A stretch of DNA of 64,000 nt from Tenacibaculum mesophilum (GTDB lineage: Bacteria > Bacteroidota > Bacteroidia > Flavobacteriales > Flavobacteriaceae): contig NZ_CP032544.1 in the NCBI RefSeq assembly GCF_003867075.1, positions 3,094,001 through 3,158,000 on the forward strand, written 5' to 3'. The number at the start of each line of letters is the position of its first letter. Positions within the stretch are counted from its first letter, which is position 1. The notes beneath the pieces were generated by a model. That model was not told the origin of the DNA, searched no databases, and saw only the letters and a program-made list of their open reading frames with translations. The position numbers and the translations under genes were made by a program. Positions 7,964 to 17,074 of the stretch are shown one piece after another.

Positions 7964-9520
7964 TTACAGGTTTGTAATAGCAGCCTCAGCACAACGTTCA
8001 CCGTCCATAGCAGCTGAAATAATACCACCGGCATAACCACCACCTTCACCACAAGGAAAAAGCCCTTCAATTTGTGGATGTTCAAGGTTTTCTTTTCTTG
8101 GAATATTTACAGGTGATGAAGTCCTAGACTCCACTCCAACAATGTTTGCTTCCGCAGTATAGTACCCGTGCATTTTTTGTCCGAAAGCCGCAAAACCTTT
8201 ACGTAATCTGCTTCCAATTAATTTAGGAAGTAACGAATGTAGCGGAGAAGAATTTAATCCGGGTTGATACGAACAGTCATTTAAAGAAGAAGACAATCTA
8301 CCTTCCACAAAATCGGTTAAACGTTGTGCTGGAGCAACTTGACTTCTTCCACCTGCGTTAAACGCTAACTTTTCTAAATCTTTTTGATATTGTAAGCCTT
8401 TTAAAACTCCATATTTCTCATACTTCGGTAAGTCTTTATCAACATTAATTTCAACGACAATACCCGAATTTGCAAACTTGTTATTACGACGCGATGGTGA
8501 CATTCCGTTTACCACCACTTCACCATTAGCAGTTGCAGCAGGAACGATGAATCCACCAGGACACATACAGAATGAATACACTCCACGGTTTCCTACTTGG
8601 TGTACTAAACTATATGCAGCAGCAGGTAATAACTCATCACGTTGACCTGAACAACTATATTGAATTTGATCGATAATTTCTTGCGGATGCTCTACACGAA
8701 CCCCCATAGCAAACGATTTCGCTTTTAGCAAAATGTCTTTTTTATGCAATAGCTCGTATATATCTCTTGCAGAATGCCCAGTAGCCAAAACAACAGCATT
8801 TACAGCCATTTCAGTCCCGTTTTGTAACTGTATAGCTTGTAGTTTATTGTTTTTAACAATAAAATCGGTCACACGAGTTTCAAAATGAACTTCACCACCA
8901 TGTTTTAAAATCGTTTCGCGAATATTTTGAATAATCTTCGGAAGTTTGTTCGTTCCTATGTGCGGATGCGCATCTACTAAAATTTGATCGGTAGCACCGT
9001 GATATACTAAATTTTCAAATATTTTACGAACATCACCACGCTTTAAACTACGGGTGTATAACTTTCCGTCCGAATACGTTCCTGCACCACCTTCACCAAA
9101 ACAATAGTTAGAGTCTGGGTTTACTTCATGAAATTGATTAATAGCACGTAAATCTCTACGACGATCTTGTACATTTTTACCACGTTCAAGTACAATAGGT
9201 TTATAGCCTAACTCAATACAGCGAAGTGCTGCATACATTCCCGCAGGACCAAAACCTACAATATGAATTTCTTTCGCATTTGATACGTCTTGATATTCAA
9301 AAATATAATCAGGAGTATCAGGTTGCGGTTTGTTAATGTACACCGCTACTTTATAATTAAAGATAACTTCCTTTTTACGTGCATCAATCGATTTACGTAA
9401 CACCTTTACGCTAGTAATATCAGCAATGCTAATACCTAGCTTTTTAGCAGCTTTTAGCTGTAAAATATTGTCTTTGCGTTCTTCTACTAAATTAACACGT
9501 AATTGAAGTTCTTTTACCAT
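7964..9520 (-). CDS. FAD-dependent dehydrogenase (COG2509-like)
   Basis: 518-residue flavoprotein. After an N-terminal domain of about 85 residues comes the dinucleotide-binding motif GFGPAGMYAALRCIELGYKPIVLERG. Further FAD contacts are in GGAGTYSDGKL and the C-terminal CGEGGGYAGGIISAAMDG. It belongs to the group of uncharacterised FAD-dependent dehydrogenases; the physiological reaction is unknown. It is divergent from the atoE-type gene, with 66 bases between them. A TAGTTTTG box lies 4 bases upstream of the ATG but lacks a -33 partner. Confidence 0.88.
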   Translation of the reverse strand: MVKELQLRVNLVEERKDNILQLKAAKKLGISIADITSVKVLRKSIDARKKEVIFNYKVAVYINKPQPDTPDYIFEYQDVSNAKEIHIVGFGPAGMYAALRCIELGYKPIVLERGKNVQDRRRDLRAINQFHEVNPDSNYCFGEGGAGTYSDGKLYTRSLKRGDVRKIFENLVYHGATDQILVDAHPHIGTNKLPKIIQNIRETILKHGGEVHFETRVTDFIVKNNKLQAIQLQNGTEMAVNAVVLATGHSARDIYELLHKKDILLKAKSFAMGVRVEHPQEIIDQIQYSCSGQRDELLPAAAYSLVHQVGNRGVYSFCMCPGGFIVPAATANGEVVVNGMSPSRRNNKFANSGIVVEINVDKDLPKYEKYGVLKGLQYQKDLEKLAFNAGGRSQVAPAQRLTDFVEGRLSSSLNDCSYQPGLNSSPLHSLLPKLIGSRLRKGFAAFGQKMHGYYTAEANIVGVESRTSSPVNIPRKENLEHPQIEGLFPCGEGGGYAGGIISAAMDGERCAEAAITNL

Positions 9521-9586
9521 ATTGCAAAACTAGGTAAAAAACTATTTATTCTATTTGATTATTTTTAGCAAATCAAACTTTAAACA

Positions 9587-10966
9587 ATGAAGATTACGCA
9601 GGTTATAGAAAATGTTTTTAAAAAATATTTACCCTCACCTTTTACCATCGCTATATTATTAACACTGTTAACTCTTTTATTAGCACTGTTTTTTACAAAA
9701 CCAGAAGAAAGTTCTGTGGTTAATTATTCTTTAGAGGTGTTACAATTTTGGGAAAACGGAATTTGGTCTAACGGATTACTTGTTTTTGCCTATCAAATGA
9801 TGTTGATTTTGGTATTAGGGCATGTATTGGTGTTGAGTAAGCCTGTGAGTAATTTAATTTTAAAAGTAACAAAATTCTGTACCAACACAGCAAACAGCGC
9901 AGCTATTGTAAGTTGTACTACTATGTTGGTAGCTTTTTTTAATTGGGGGCTAGGACTCATTTTTGGTGCTTTGTTGGCACGTAAAGTAGCAGAACATGCA
10001 CAAGAACACAATATCAAACTAAATTATCCAATGATTGGAGCGGCGGGTTATATGGGATTGATGGTTTGGCATGGTGGAATTTCAGGATCGGCACCGATAA
10101 AAATTAACGAAAGCGGACATATTAAAAGTATTATGCAATCGGTTTCTTCGGATGAGGTTTTAGCTCAAATACCTGATGTGATTGATTATTCTCAAACGAT
10201 TTTTAGTTGGTGGAATTTGCTGATTTTTTTCGTGGTAGTAGCGGCGGTATCGGCAACCTTTTATTTTTTAGGAAAGAAAGCAGCTCCAACAGCGATTAAT
10301 TTACCAGAATATCAAATGCATACCGATGAAAAGGTTAGTACACAAGCAGAAAGATTGGATAGTTCTCAATGGTTAGCCATTGCTTTTGGTGTGTTGATTT
10401 TAGTGGCGTTTGGTTATCGTTATTGGGCAGACATTCAGCAGTTAAAAATTACGCCTAACCTAATTAACTTTTTTATGTTAGGATTAGGAATTATACTACA
10501 CGGAAGTTTTAAAAAGTTTACCAATGCTGTGGGAGAGTCAATTAGTGATGTATCTGGAATTTTAATTCAGTTTCCATTGTATTTTGGTATTATGGGCGTG
10601 ATGAAAAGTACGGGGATGGTTACTTTAATTTCTGATTTTTTCGTGTCGATAGCAACTGCAACGACCTTACCCATATTTACATTTTTTAGTGCTGGTTTGG
10701 TCAATGTTTTTGTGCCAAGTGGGGGAGGGCAGTGGATTGTACAAGGACCTATTGTGGTAGAAAGTGCGTTAAAATTAGGGGTTCCGTTGCCTAAAGCAAT
10801 TATGGCATTAGCATACGGAGACCAAATAACGAATATGTTACAGCCTTTTTGGGCATTACCCTTATTAGGAATTACGAAACTAAAAGCAAAAGAAATTTTA
10901 CCCTATACGTTAATTGCAATGGTGGTAGGTAGCGTAATTTATTTGTTAGGACTTACCTTGTTTTAA
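9587..10966 (+). CDS. AtoE-type short-chain fatty acid transporter
   Basis: 459-residue inner-membrane protein with about 11-12 hydrophobic helices, matching the AtoE/TIGR00366 short-chain fatty acid permease family. The conserved VPSGGGQWIVQGPIVVE and AYGDQITNMLQPFWALPLLG motifs near the C-terminus are visible. Relatives move short-chain fatty acids such as butyrate or acetoacetate. No catabolic genes are adjacent, so the substrate is inferred from family only. Confidence 0.88.
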   Translation: MKITQVIENVFKKYLPSPFTIAILLTLLTLLLALFFTKPEESSVVNYSLEVLQFWENGIWSNGLLVFAYQMMLILVLGHVLVLSKPVSNLILKVTKFCTNTANSAAIVSCTTMLVAFFNWGLGLIFGALLARKVAEHAQEHNIKLNYPMIGAAGYMGLMVWHGGISGSAPIKINESGHIKSIMQSVSSDEVLAQIPDVIDYSQTIFSWWNLLIFFVVVAAVSATFYFLGKKAAPTAINLPEYQMHTDEKVSTQAERLDSSQWLAIAFGVLILVAFGYRYWADIQQLKITPNLINFFMLGLGIILHGSFKKFTNAVGESISDVSGILIQFPLYFGIMGVMKSTGMVTLISDFFVSIATATTLPIFTFFSAGLVNVFVPSGGGQWIVQGPIVVESALKLGVPLPKAIMALAYGDQITNMLQPFWALPLLGITKLKAKEILPYTLIAMVVGSVIYLLGLTLF

Positions 10967-10982
10967 GAGTTTATTGAGGAAA

Positions 10983-11044
10983 CATCAGCGCGTCACGTTG
11001 ATGGTTTCGTTGTGTTGAGGAAATGCCAACGAACTTCGCTGATG
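10983..11044. repeat. Nested inverted repeat between the transporter gene and aat
   Basis: Outer arms CATCAGCG (10983-10990) and CGCTGATG (11037-11044) enclose inner arms TTCGTTG (11006-11012) and CAACGAA (11027-11033). TTGAGGAAA also occurs twice as a direct repeat. There is no T-tract, so it is not a simple terminator. Confidence 0.4.
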
Positions 11045-11075
11045 GCGACTATACCACGTTTTTATTAATAAAACG

Positions 11076-11107
11076 TTGATGTTGAATTCACGGATATAGT
11101 ATTTTTG
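11076..11107 (+). promoter_or_regulatory. Likely promoter of aat
   Basis: TTG at 11076-11078, 21 bases, then TATTTTTG at 11100-11107, close to the Bacteroidetes TTG / TAnnTTTG arrangement, 18 bases before the ATG. Confidence 0.5.
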
Positions 11108-11125
11108 TAAAAAAGAATGTAACGA

Positions 11126-11749
11126 ATGATTTGGCTTTCTGAAAAAATAGAGTTTCCTCCGTATGAGTTGGCTACTGATGATGGTTTACTGGCTTTGGGC
11201 GGTGATTTATCGGCTGAACGATTGGTGTATGCTTACCAACATGGAATTTTCCCGTGGTTTAATGAAGGGGAGCCGATTGTTTGGTATTCTCCATGGGAGC
11301 GTATGGTGTTATTTCCTGAGGAAGTGAAAATTTCCAAATCAATGAAACAGGTATTGCGAAAAGGTGGTTTTACGATAACGGAAAACAAAGCTTTTGATGA
11401 GGTGATTTTTAATTGCCGACACATCAATCGTTTTGACCAATTAGGTACTTGGATTACCGATGAAATGGAAGATGCTTATATAAACCTACACGATAAAGGC
11501 TATGCAAAATCTATTGAGGTATGGATGGACGACAAACTGGTTGCAGGTTTGTATGGAGTAGATTTAGGAAATGGCGTTTTTTGTGGCGAAAGTATGTTTA
11601 GTAAAGTAAGCAATATGAGTAAAGTTGCGTTTATCCATTTAGCTCAAAAGGGAGGCTACAAACTCATCGATTGTCAAGTATATAATGACCATTTAGCAAG
11701 TTTAGGCGCGAGAGAAATTCCTAGAGAGGAGTTTTTGAAGTGGTTGTGA
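11126..11749 (+). CDS. aat: Leucyl/phenylalanyl-tRNA--protein transferase
   Basis: 207 residues. Transfers Leu or Phe from aminoacyl-tRNA to N-terminal Arg or Lys of proteins, creating N-degrons for ClpS/ClpAP. Family signatures are EFPPYELATDDGLLALGGDLSAERL near the N-terminus, GIFPWFNEGEPIVWYSPWERMVL, and GVFCGESMFS with the C-terminal LIDCQVYNDHLASLGAREIPREEFL. Acts in the cytosol. It appears monocistronic with its own promoter. Confidence 0.95.
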   Translation: MIWLSEKIEFPPYELATDDGLLALGGDLSAERLVYAYQHGIFPWFNEGEPIVWYSPWERMVLFPEEVKISKSMKQVLRKGGFTITENKAFDEVIFNCRHINRFDQLGTWITDEMEDAYINLHDKGYAKSIEVWMDDKLVAGLYGVDLGNGVFCGESMFSKVSNMSKVAFIHLAQKGGYKLIDCQVYNDHLASLGAREIPREEFLKWL

Positions 11750-11753
11750 ACGG

Positions 11754-11870
11754 TTTTGTGTATGAGTAGTAGCGGGTTTTACGCAACTACTTTTCGGAAT
11801 GTAATATATCTTTTTAAAATGAAATAGCGATTCGAGTTGTCACCCGAACCGCTATTGCTTATACGTTTTG
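11754..11870. repeat. Imperfect inverted-repeat element downstream of aat
   Basis: TGTATGAGTAGTAGCGG (11759-11775) is matched in inverted orientation by CCGCTATTGCTTATACG (11849-11865): 13 of 17 positions pair and the four differences are all transitions that would allow G.U pairing. An inner AATAGCG...CGCTATT pairing also exists. It resembles the flanking repeats often seen beside single accessory genes in Bacteroidetes; identity as a recombination site is unproven. Confidence 0.4.
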
Positions 11871-11898
11871 TTAGCGGTAGTTTTTTTCGCCTATTAAT

Positions 11899-12918
11899 TT
11901 AGTTCATATACTTATCCAAGAACGAAAGAACTTTTTCGGGATTTCTACCAAAGTAATTGTAACCATCTTTAAATCTAAAAGGCGTATTTTCAATCCAATG
12001 GATTTCCTTTTCTTTACTACCAAGAAGGTCAAAAGTTTTTTGTCCATCTTCAGGATTTTTAGTCCAAGCATCGTCTTTTACTTGTATCATAAATACTGGC
12101 ATTTTTACATTTGGTGCTGCTGTATGTGGTGTCATTTCGTCCATTAACCATCCTCCCATTTTTAATAGTTCGAAGTCAACCAAATCTAAATATTGACTTA
12201 CACCTTGTAGTCCAGAAAAAGCTTCGTAGATAGCTCTCATAGATACCACCATTGGGCTTACCATACATTTTACATTTTCAAATAATTCAGGGTAGCGACT
12301 AATTGCCTCGTACTGTGAATTTCCTCCCATACATTGGCTATAAAGAGCAACTTTCATTTTGCTTAATCTTGGATGATTGTCTACATATTGTTTTACACCA
12401 ACGCAATCTCTCCATTCTAATTGACCTATTCCACTTATTCCATTGTTAGATGAGCCACTCCTTCCGTGATTTCTTATGTCATAAGCCAATACGTTATAAC
12501 CAGCATCTGTTAAATGTTTCATTTGTACTACAAAGTCAATCTCAACATTATCGTATCCACTAAAAGGTAAACCAAAATGCCCTTGAAATCCTGAACGACA
12601 CATAGGTAATGCGTGGTTGAAGATTACTAATTTGTTACTTTCTCCGCCTTTTGCAGGAATGTACCAACCATCTAAAGGCACACCATCAACACCTTTAAGG
12701 AAAACATCTTCCCAATCTGTCATTCCATAGTCGTCTGGTGTTTTATGAATTACACTTCTAAAGGGTTTACAAACATTAGCCAATCCTATTACTTTCTCAT
12801 AATCTGCTTCTGAAATTTCATTTAACTGTTTAATAGCATTTTCTATTCTTTCTTTAGACATTCTTGATTTATGAGTTGAAGCTCTTTCGCTTCCTGCAAA
12901 ATTTACTTGATTTTCCAT
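11899..12918 (-). CDS. Alpha/beta hydrolase with probable Cys nucleophile
   Basis: 339-residue alpha/beta hydrolase with no signal peptide. The oxyanion/HG-type region is at FNHALPM and the nucleophile elbow reads YSQCMGG (Cys196) where most family members have GxSxG. A Cys nucleophile is known in dienelactone hydrolase-like enzymes. The acid may be Asp in QVKDDAWT; the late His is not certain. Substrate unknown. It lies 89 bases downstream of an AraC-type regulator gene on the same strand, which suggests that regulator controls it. Confidence 0.8.
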   Translation of the reverse strand: MENQVNFAGSERASTHKSRMSKERIENAIKQLNEISEADYEKVIGLANVCKPFRSVIHKTPDDYGMTDWEDVFLKGVDGVPLDGWYIPAKGGESNKLVIFNHALPMCRSGFQGHFGLPFSGYDNVEIDFVVQMKHLTDAGYNVLAYDIRNHGRSGSSNNGISGIGQLEWRDCVGVKQYVDNHPRLSKMKVALYSQCMGGNSQYEAISRYPELFENVKCMVSPMVVSMRAIYEAFSGLQGVSQYLDLVDFELLKMGGWLMDEMTPHTAAPNVKMPVFMIQVKDDAWTKNPEDGQKTFDLLGSKEKEIHWIENTPFRFKDGYNYFGRNPEKVLSFLDKYMN

Positions 12919-13007
12919 TGTATTTTAATTTTAAATTAATAATACAACAAAATTACAGTGAGATATCTGTTTAGTACTAAAACAGATTACTTGAAGACTG
13001 AAACAAA

Positions 13008-13868
13008 TTACTGATTGCGAAAAATAGTAGGTGTTACACCGACTTCTTTTTTAAAAAATCGAGTGAAATAAGTTGGATAACCGAAACCTAAACTGTAAGC
13101 AATTTCACTTATTGAAAGTGTTGTTTGTTTTAATTTTGATTTGGCAATCTGTAAAATGTATTGCTGAATATAGTTTTGAGCTGATTTTCCTGTGAAATGT
13201 TTAATTAAATCCCCAAAATAATTTGAAGAGAGATTAGATTTGTTTGCAAAATAACTTACAGTTGGTAGTTTTTTGATTTCTGTAGCATCATTAAAATACG
13301 CATCTAAATTTTTGTGAAAATCGGCTACTACTTTGTTGTATAATGAACTTCTTGTATCAAACTGTCGTTTATAATACTTTTCAATATACGTTAAAATTAA
13401 ATTAGCATACGATGTTATAATCTCTTTTGAAAACTGTGTTTTATTGTATTCAGAGTATGCTTTTTCAAATAAATCTAATAAAATTTTTTTCTCTTCATCT
13501 CTTACAAACAAAGCTTCGTGATTATTATAGTGCATAAAACTATATCGCTTTGCATATTTGTCGAAAAAATTAGAGCTGATTAGGATGTTATAACCAGTCA
13601 TAGGTTTTTCCAAATCCCATTCTATATTATTATTTGGTGCATCAAAATAAAGAAGTGAGTCTGTTTTGTCAAAGTTTGTTTGTCCGTAATTAATACTTTC
13701 GTCAAAATCCAATTTTATAGCCAAAAGGTAAAAGTCTATTTTTATTGGTTCAGACTTAAGAGGAACTTTACTTTTATAATCATAGAGAACCATTAAAATA
13801 TCTTCGTCTTTTGGGCTATCTATATTTAGATATTTAGCAAAATCTGGTATGTTATATTTTTGGTTCAA
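13008..13868 (-). CDS. AraC-family transcriptional regulator
   Basis: 286 residues. The N-terminal about 180 residues form a variable sensor domain. The C-terminal about 100 residues hold the two helix-turn-helices of the AraC family, ending in the signature SISEIAYSLGFGYPTYFTRFFKKEVGVTPTIFR. Probably activates the adjacent alpha/beta hydrolase gene. The pair is bounded by repeat-like DNA, consistent with joint acquisition. Effector unknown. Confidence 0.9.
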   Translation of the reverse strand: MNQKYNIPDFAKYLNIDSPKDEDILMVLYDYKSKVPLKSEPIKIDFYLLAIKLDFDESINYGQTNFDKTDSLLYFDAPNNNIEWDLEKPMTGYNILISSNFFDKYAKRYSFMHYNNHEALFVRDEEKKILLDLFEKAYSEYNKTQFSKEIITSYANLILTYIEKYYKRQFDTRSSLYNKVVADFHKNLDAYFNDATEIKKLPTVSYFANKSNLSSNYFGDLIKHFTGKSAQNYIQQYILQIAKSKLKQTTLSISEIAYSLGFGYPTYFTRFFKKEVGVTPTIFRNQ

Positions 13869-14022
13869 TAGTTTTTTGTTAATAAGGATTTGTCTTTTTT
13901 TGAAGAAAAATACTAAATTTTAGATGTTTTCCGAAATTACCGCAAGCTTGTTTATATATATACGTGCTATTTTATCCAAATATAAAGATAAAAGAGAAGA
14001 AGAATCTAAAAAAGTGTTGAAG

Positions 14023-14053
14023 AAATAAGCGTCTGTTTTAAAGACGCTTATTT
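14023..14053. terminator. Terminator of the propeller protein gene
   Basis: AAATAAGCGTCT (14023-14034), loop GTTTTAA, AGACGCTTATTT (14042-14053), 12-bp perfect stem, placed just past the stop at 14067 on the minus strand. Confidence 0.75.
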
Positions 14054-14066
14054 AGTATTATAAATT

Positions 14067-16085
14067 TTATACTGCACTCACAGGACCAGCAAGCGGAGTT
14101 TGAGCAGGTTTAGCAATTCCGTAAACTACTACGACACCAGAGCCACCACCCCAAGTAGAATAAGCAGGGTCAGGTTTTGCTTCCATCACCGTTTGAGGTA
14201 GGTTCCAGTTGTTGGCACACCAAAGGTTCCCTGCTTGGTCAACTACTACATCGGTTAGCATTTGTATACTACCTGAATGAATGGTGTGAATCACCTCTCC
14301 TGTAGTAAAATCTTCAGTTCGTCCAGTTGGTGAAGCACCAGCCATAAACGATACACCTCTTCCCATAAAATTGGCAACCCAAACATCATCATTTCCATCA
14401 ATTGATACTCCCCAAGGAGCATTTAGTTCACCATCTCCGTAAGGTGTTAAGTTAGATTTATGGGTAATTTTATCAATCGTATCTATAGGTGTAGCATCCG
14501 CAGGAATCATAAAAACGGAACCTGTTTTATGCTTACGTCCCACTGTTTGTTGTAAGTGCGGATATCCAAGCGCAAATCCTTCAATAATAGAAACGCCATC
14601 TGTAGTAGTGGTATGAGGGAAGTCTGGACTCGTATTGCAGGCTACCCAACAATTTCCTTTTGAATCTAAAGCAACACCGCGTCCGCCACCTGCAAGAATA
14701 AAACGTTCTACAGGCCTGTTTTTTTCATTTGGAGCATAACGTACTAACGATACACCGTTGGTATTACTAATCCATACACGATTGTTAGTATCTATCGAAG
14801 CAGCAAACGGAGCAGAAAGAGATTCATTAAGTTTTTCATTTATAACAACTCTACCTCTGGTAAGATCTCCATCAGGAAAATGAAGCATGATGTTAGATGA
14901 GGTTCCAACAATCCAAATATCACCGTTTGGAGCTACTCCAATACCTTGTAAGCCTCCAATTTCATCTAAAGCTTCCGCTATATGTTCTGGAGCTTTTTCG
15001 ACCACTGGTGAACCGTCTTCTAATTTATACACTCCAATAGAACCGTTAAAACTCGTTACCCAGCAAGTACCGTCTTTGGTTACAGCTGTACCCCAACCAG
15101 CACCATCAACGCCCATTCCGGTATAACCCGTAACTGGTGGAGATACTAATTTACCAGTAGAGTCCAATTTTACAAGTCCGCCCCCGATACCTTGATACAC
15201 GCCATTTTGTGCTCCTGGCATCCAGTTTAACCCCGTCCATAAGTTTCCTTCTTTGTCAAGAGACAGTTTTCCAGGAGCGCAAATTCCTCCTTGACCGAAA
15301 GCTAAAATCATAGCGAAATCTTCTGGAGCAAAACTTAGATAAGGTACAAAAGGAGCATTGCGTCGACTCGTAGGAACTTTGCTATTAGGTTTAGCAGGGA
15401 AACCATCTTCTGGTGATGGATAGGCTTTATCAAAAAGATGAAATAAATTCGTTGGATATAACCAAGGAGATTGGGCGACACCAATCATAGCTTCGGCAGT
15501 ATTTTGTGGTTTTTTACCACCTAACGGTGTTGTGTACTTCATGAAACTTTCCTTCCAGTTGTACCCTTCAATCTCTACCGTTCCGTAGGCTGTGATTAAT
15601 GCGGCTAATGTATTTAATCGCGCGAGTGTTTCGTTTTGTGTAATATTGAAAGGATCCATTAAAACTTCTCCATAACTTCCTGTTACAGGATTGATGAGGT
15701 TAGGAGTGTTTTTAGCGGCAATTCTTATTCCGTGTAGATTCCCTGTTAACTGAAGTCCGTTAAAAAACTGAGCACAGGTAAAGGCAGAGGCTACTGTAGT
15801 TAATTCATTTACAACAGCACCTTTTTTTGTAATGTCTTCTTCAAAATTAGGTGACAGTACAGAGAGTAGCATTACTTTAGAGTTTTGCAGTTCAGCAGTA
15901 ATATAGAGAACAGTATCTTTTGATTTAGGGGTTGCTTTTATGGTGAACCTTCCTTTTGCTTCAGGTGAAATGATGTGTTCACCAATTGCTGCTTTATTAT
16001 TTGCCTCCCACAATTTTACAATTGCAGTAATATTATTAGATTGGTTAAACGATACATCTCCTTTAATAGTGGTTTGATTAGACAT
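14067..16085 (-). CDS. NHL/Vgb-type beta-propeller protein
   Basis: About 672 residues from the ATG at 16083-16085 (MSNQTTIKG); an upstream ATG would add 33 unlikely residues. An N-terminal Ig-like segment is followed by a domain ending in PYLSFAPEDFAMILAFGQGG. A C-terminal propeller then has repeats of the GNLWTGLNW, GTCWVTSFNG, GDIWIVG, NRVWISNTNG, GNCWVACNT, DDVWVANFMG and GNLWCANNW type, as in NHL/streptogramin-lyase-like proteins. No signal peptide is evident. Function unknown; it may bind or act on a small molecule. Monocistronic, with its own terminator. Confidence 0.75.
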   Translation of the reverse strand: MSNQTTIKGDVSFNQSNNITAIVKLWEANNKAAIGEHIISPEAKGRFTIKATPKSKDTVLYITAELQNSKVMLLSVLSPNFEEDITKKGAVVNELTTVASAFTCAQFFNGLQLTGNLHGIRIAAKNTPNLINPVTGSYGEVLMDPFNITQNETLARLNTLAALITAYGTVEIEGYNWKESFMKYTTPLGGKKPQNTAEAMIGVAQSPWLYPTNLFHLFDKAYPSPEDGFPAKPNSKVPTSRRNAPFVPYLSFAPEDFAMILAFGQGGICAPGKLSLDKEGNLWTGLNWMPGAQNGVYQGIGGGLVKLDSTGKLVSPPVTGYTGMGVDGAGWGTAVTKDGTCWVTSFNGSIGVYKLEDGSPVVEKAPEHIAEALDEIGGLQGIGVAPNGDIWIVGTSSNIMLHFPDGDLTRGRVVINEKLNESLSAPFAASIDTNNRVWISNTNGVSLVRYAPNEKNRPVERFILAGGGRGVALDSKGNCWVACNTSPDFPHTTTTDGVSIIEGFALGYPHLQQTVGRKHKTGSVFMIPADATPIDTIDKITHKSNLTPYGDGELNAPWGVSIDGNDDVWVANFMGRGVSFMAGASPTGRTEDFTTGEVIHTIHSGSIQMLTDVVVDQAGNLWCANNWNLPQTVMEAKPDPAYSTWGGGSGVVVVYGIAKPAQTPLAGPVSAV

Positions 16086-16334
16086 AGTTTTAGTTAGTTT
16101 TAAAGTTGAAAAAGAATTTGTTTTAGCAATTAAATAGTCAGTGAATTTATAATACGTGAATTTAATAGCGAAAACATTCTCCAAGTTACTAATAACTAGT
16201 TTACATATATACTCTTGATGTTCTTACATCTTAATATAAAGGAATAAAAGTGCTTTTTTTAAGTATAAAATGAGAGGAGCAGTAGGTTTGCTAATAATGC
16301 TTTTAATAAGCTTTTAGAGTGAAGTCAAAGCTAT

Positions 16335-16994
16335 TTATGTTGTTGTTTTTAGAATAACATCGGTACCCGAATTGTTAAGTTTAATAGTTGCTGTACTAGC
16401 TTTAGATGGGGTTTCTGTTGGGTACCAATTTCGGTTGGTTTTAACGATGATTAATAATCCGTTGTCATCACCAAGGGCGGTGAATGTTTCACTGTTATGA
16501 TTTTTTTCAAATAAACGGAGTCCGTAAGTGTCAATCAAATACTTTCCGTATATATCAGGACGGTTTTTAACAATTCCAAACTCGCTTATGTTTAAAATTT
16601 GATTGCTATTAAACTGTTCTGTAGTGGCATTGTCTAAATCGTGTCGAGTAATAAACTCTAATATGTTTCCGTCAACATCATAAAAATATACCGAATTGGC
16701 ATTCCAGTTTTCGAAGTTAGTAATCAGTACCTCGTTTTCTTTTTTTACAAATTCGAACCTGCCAGCAGACCACTCGATTGCTTCTTGTAATTTATTTTCA
16801 GGAATGTTAAAAGCCAAGTGGTAGGCAGGTGAAGGGTTTTTAGAATCTTCTATGAATTTTAAATAGGAAGTACCAATTTTGATACGTATCGATTTGTTGT
16901 TAATCTGCGTAGTTGGGAGCTCCAAGACATTTGTATAAAAAGCCTTGACTGTTTGTATATTGGCAGTTTTTATTTCTATTTCGTTTAGTGTCAT
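16335..16994 (-). CDS. VOC (glyoxalase/bleomycin resistance) superfamily protein
   Basis: 219 residues with two VOC-type beta-alpha-beta modules: the first begins LNEIEIKTANIQTVKAFYTNVLEL and contains YFYDVDGNILEFI, the second begins NISEFGIVKNRPDIYGKYL. VOC proteins are metal-dependent lyases, isomerases, dioxygenases or binding proteins. The metal ligands are not all recognisable, so the reaction is not predicted. Monocistronic as far as can be seen. Confidence 0.75.
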   Translation of the reverse strand: MTLNEIEIKTANIQTVKAFYTNVLELPTTQINNKSIRIKIGTSYLKFIEDSKNPSPAYHLAFNIPENKLQEAIEWSAGRFEFVKKENEVLITNFENWNANSVYFYDVDGNILEFITRHDLDNATTEQFNSNQILNISEFGIVKNRPDIYGKYLIDTYGLRLFEKNHNSETFTALGDDNGLLIIVKTNRNWYPTETPSKASTATIKLNNSGTDVILKTTT

Positions 16995-17074
16995 CTTGGT
17001 GGTTTTTAATGAATGTATCTATTTTCATATACCTAAACCAATGTAAAAATACATTAATAATGACGATTAGCTAA

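Noticed and set aside
11754..11870. A true integron attC site
   Set aside because: The inverted repeat is suggestive but lacks a clear RYYYAAC/GTTRRRY pair and no integrase is present in the window.
13924..14028. 34-codon open frame just before a terminator (MFSEITASLFIYIRAIL...)
   Set aside because: It lies within repeat-like flank DNA, the hairpin after it is explained as the terminator of the opposite-strand propeller gene, and no clear promoter or family supports it.
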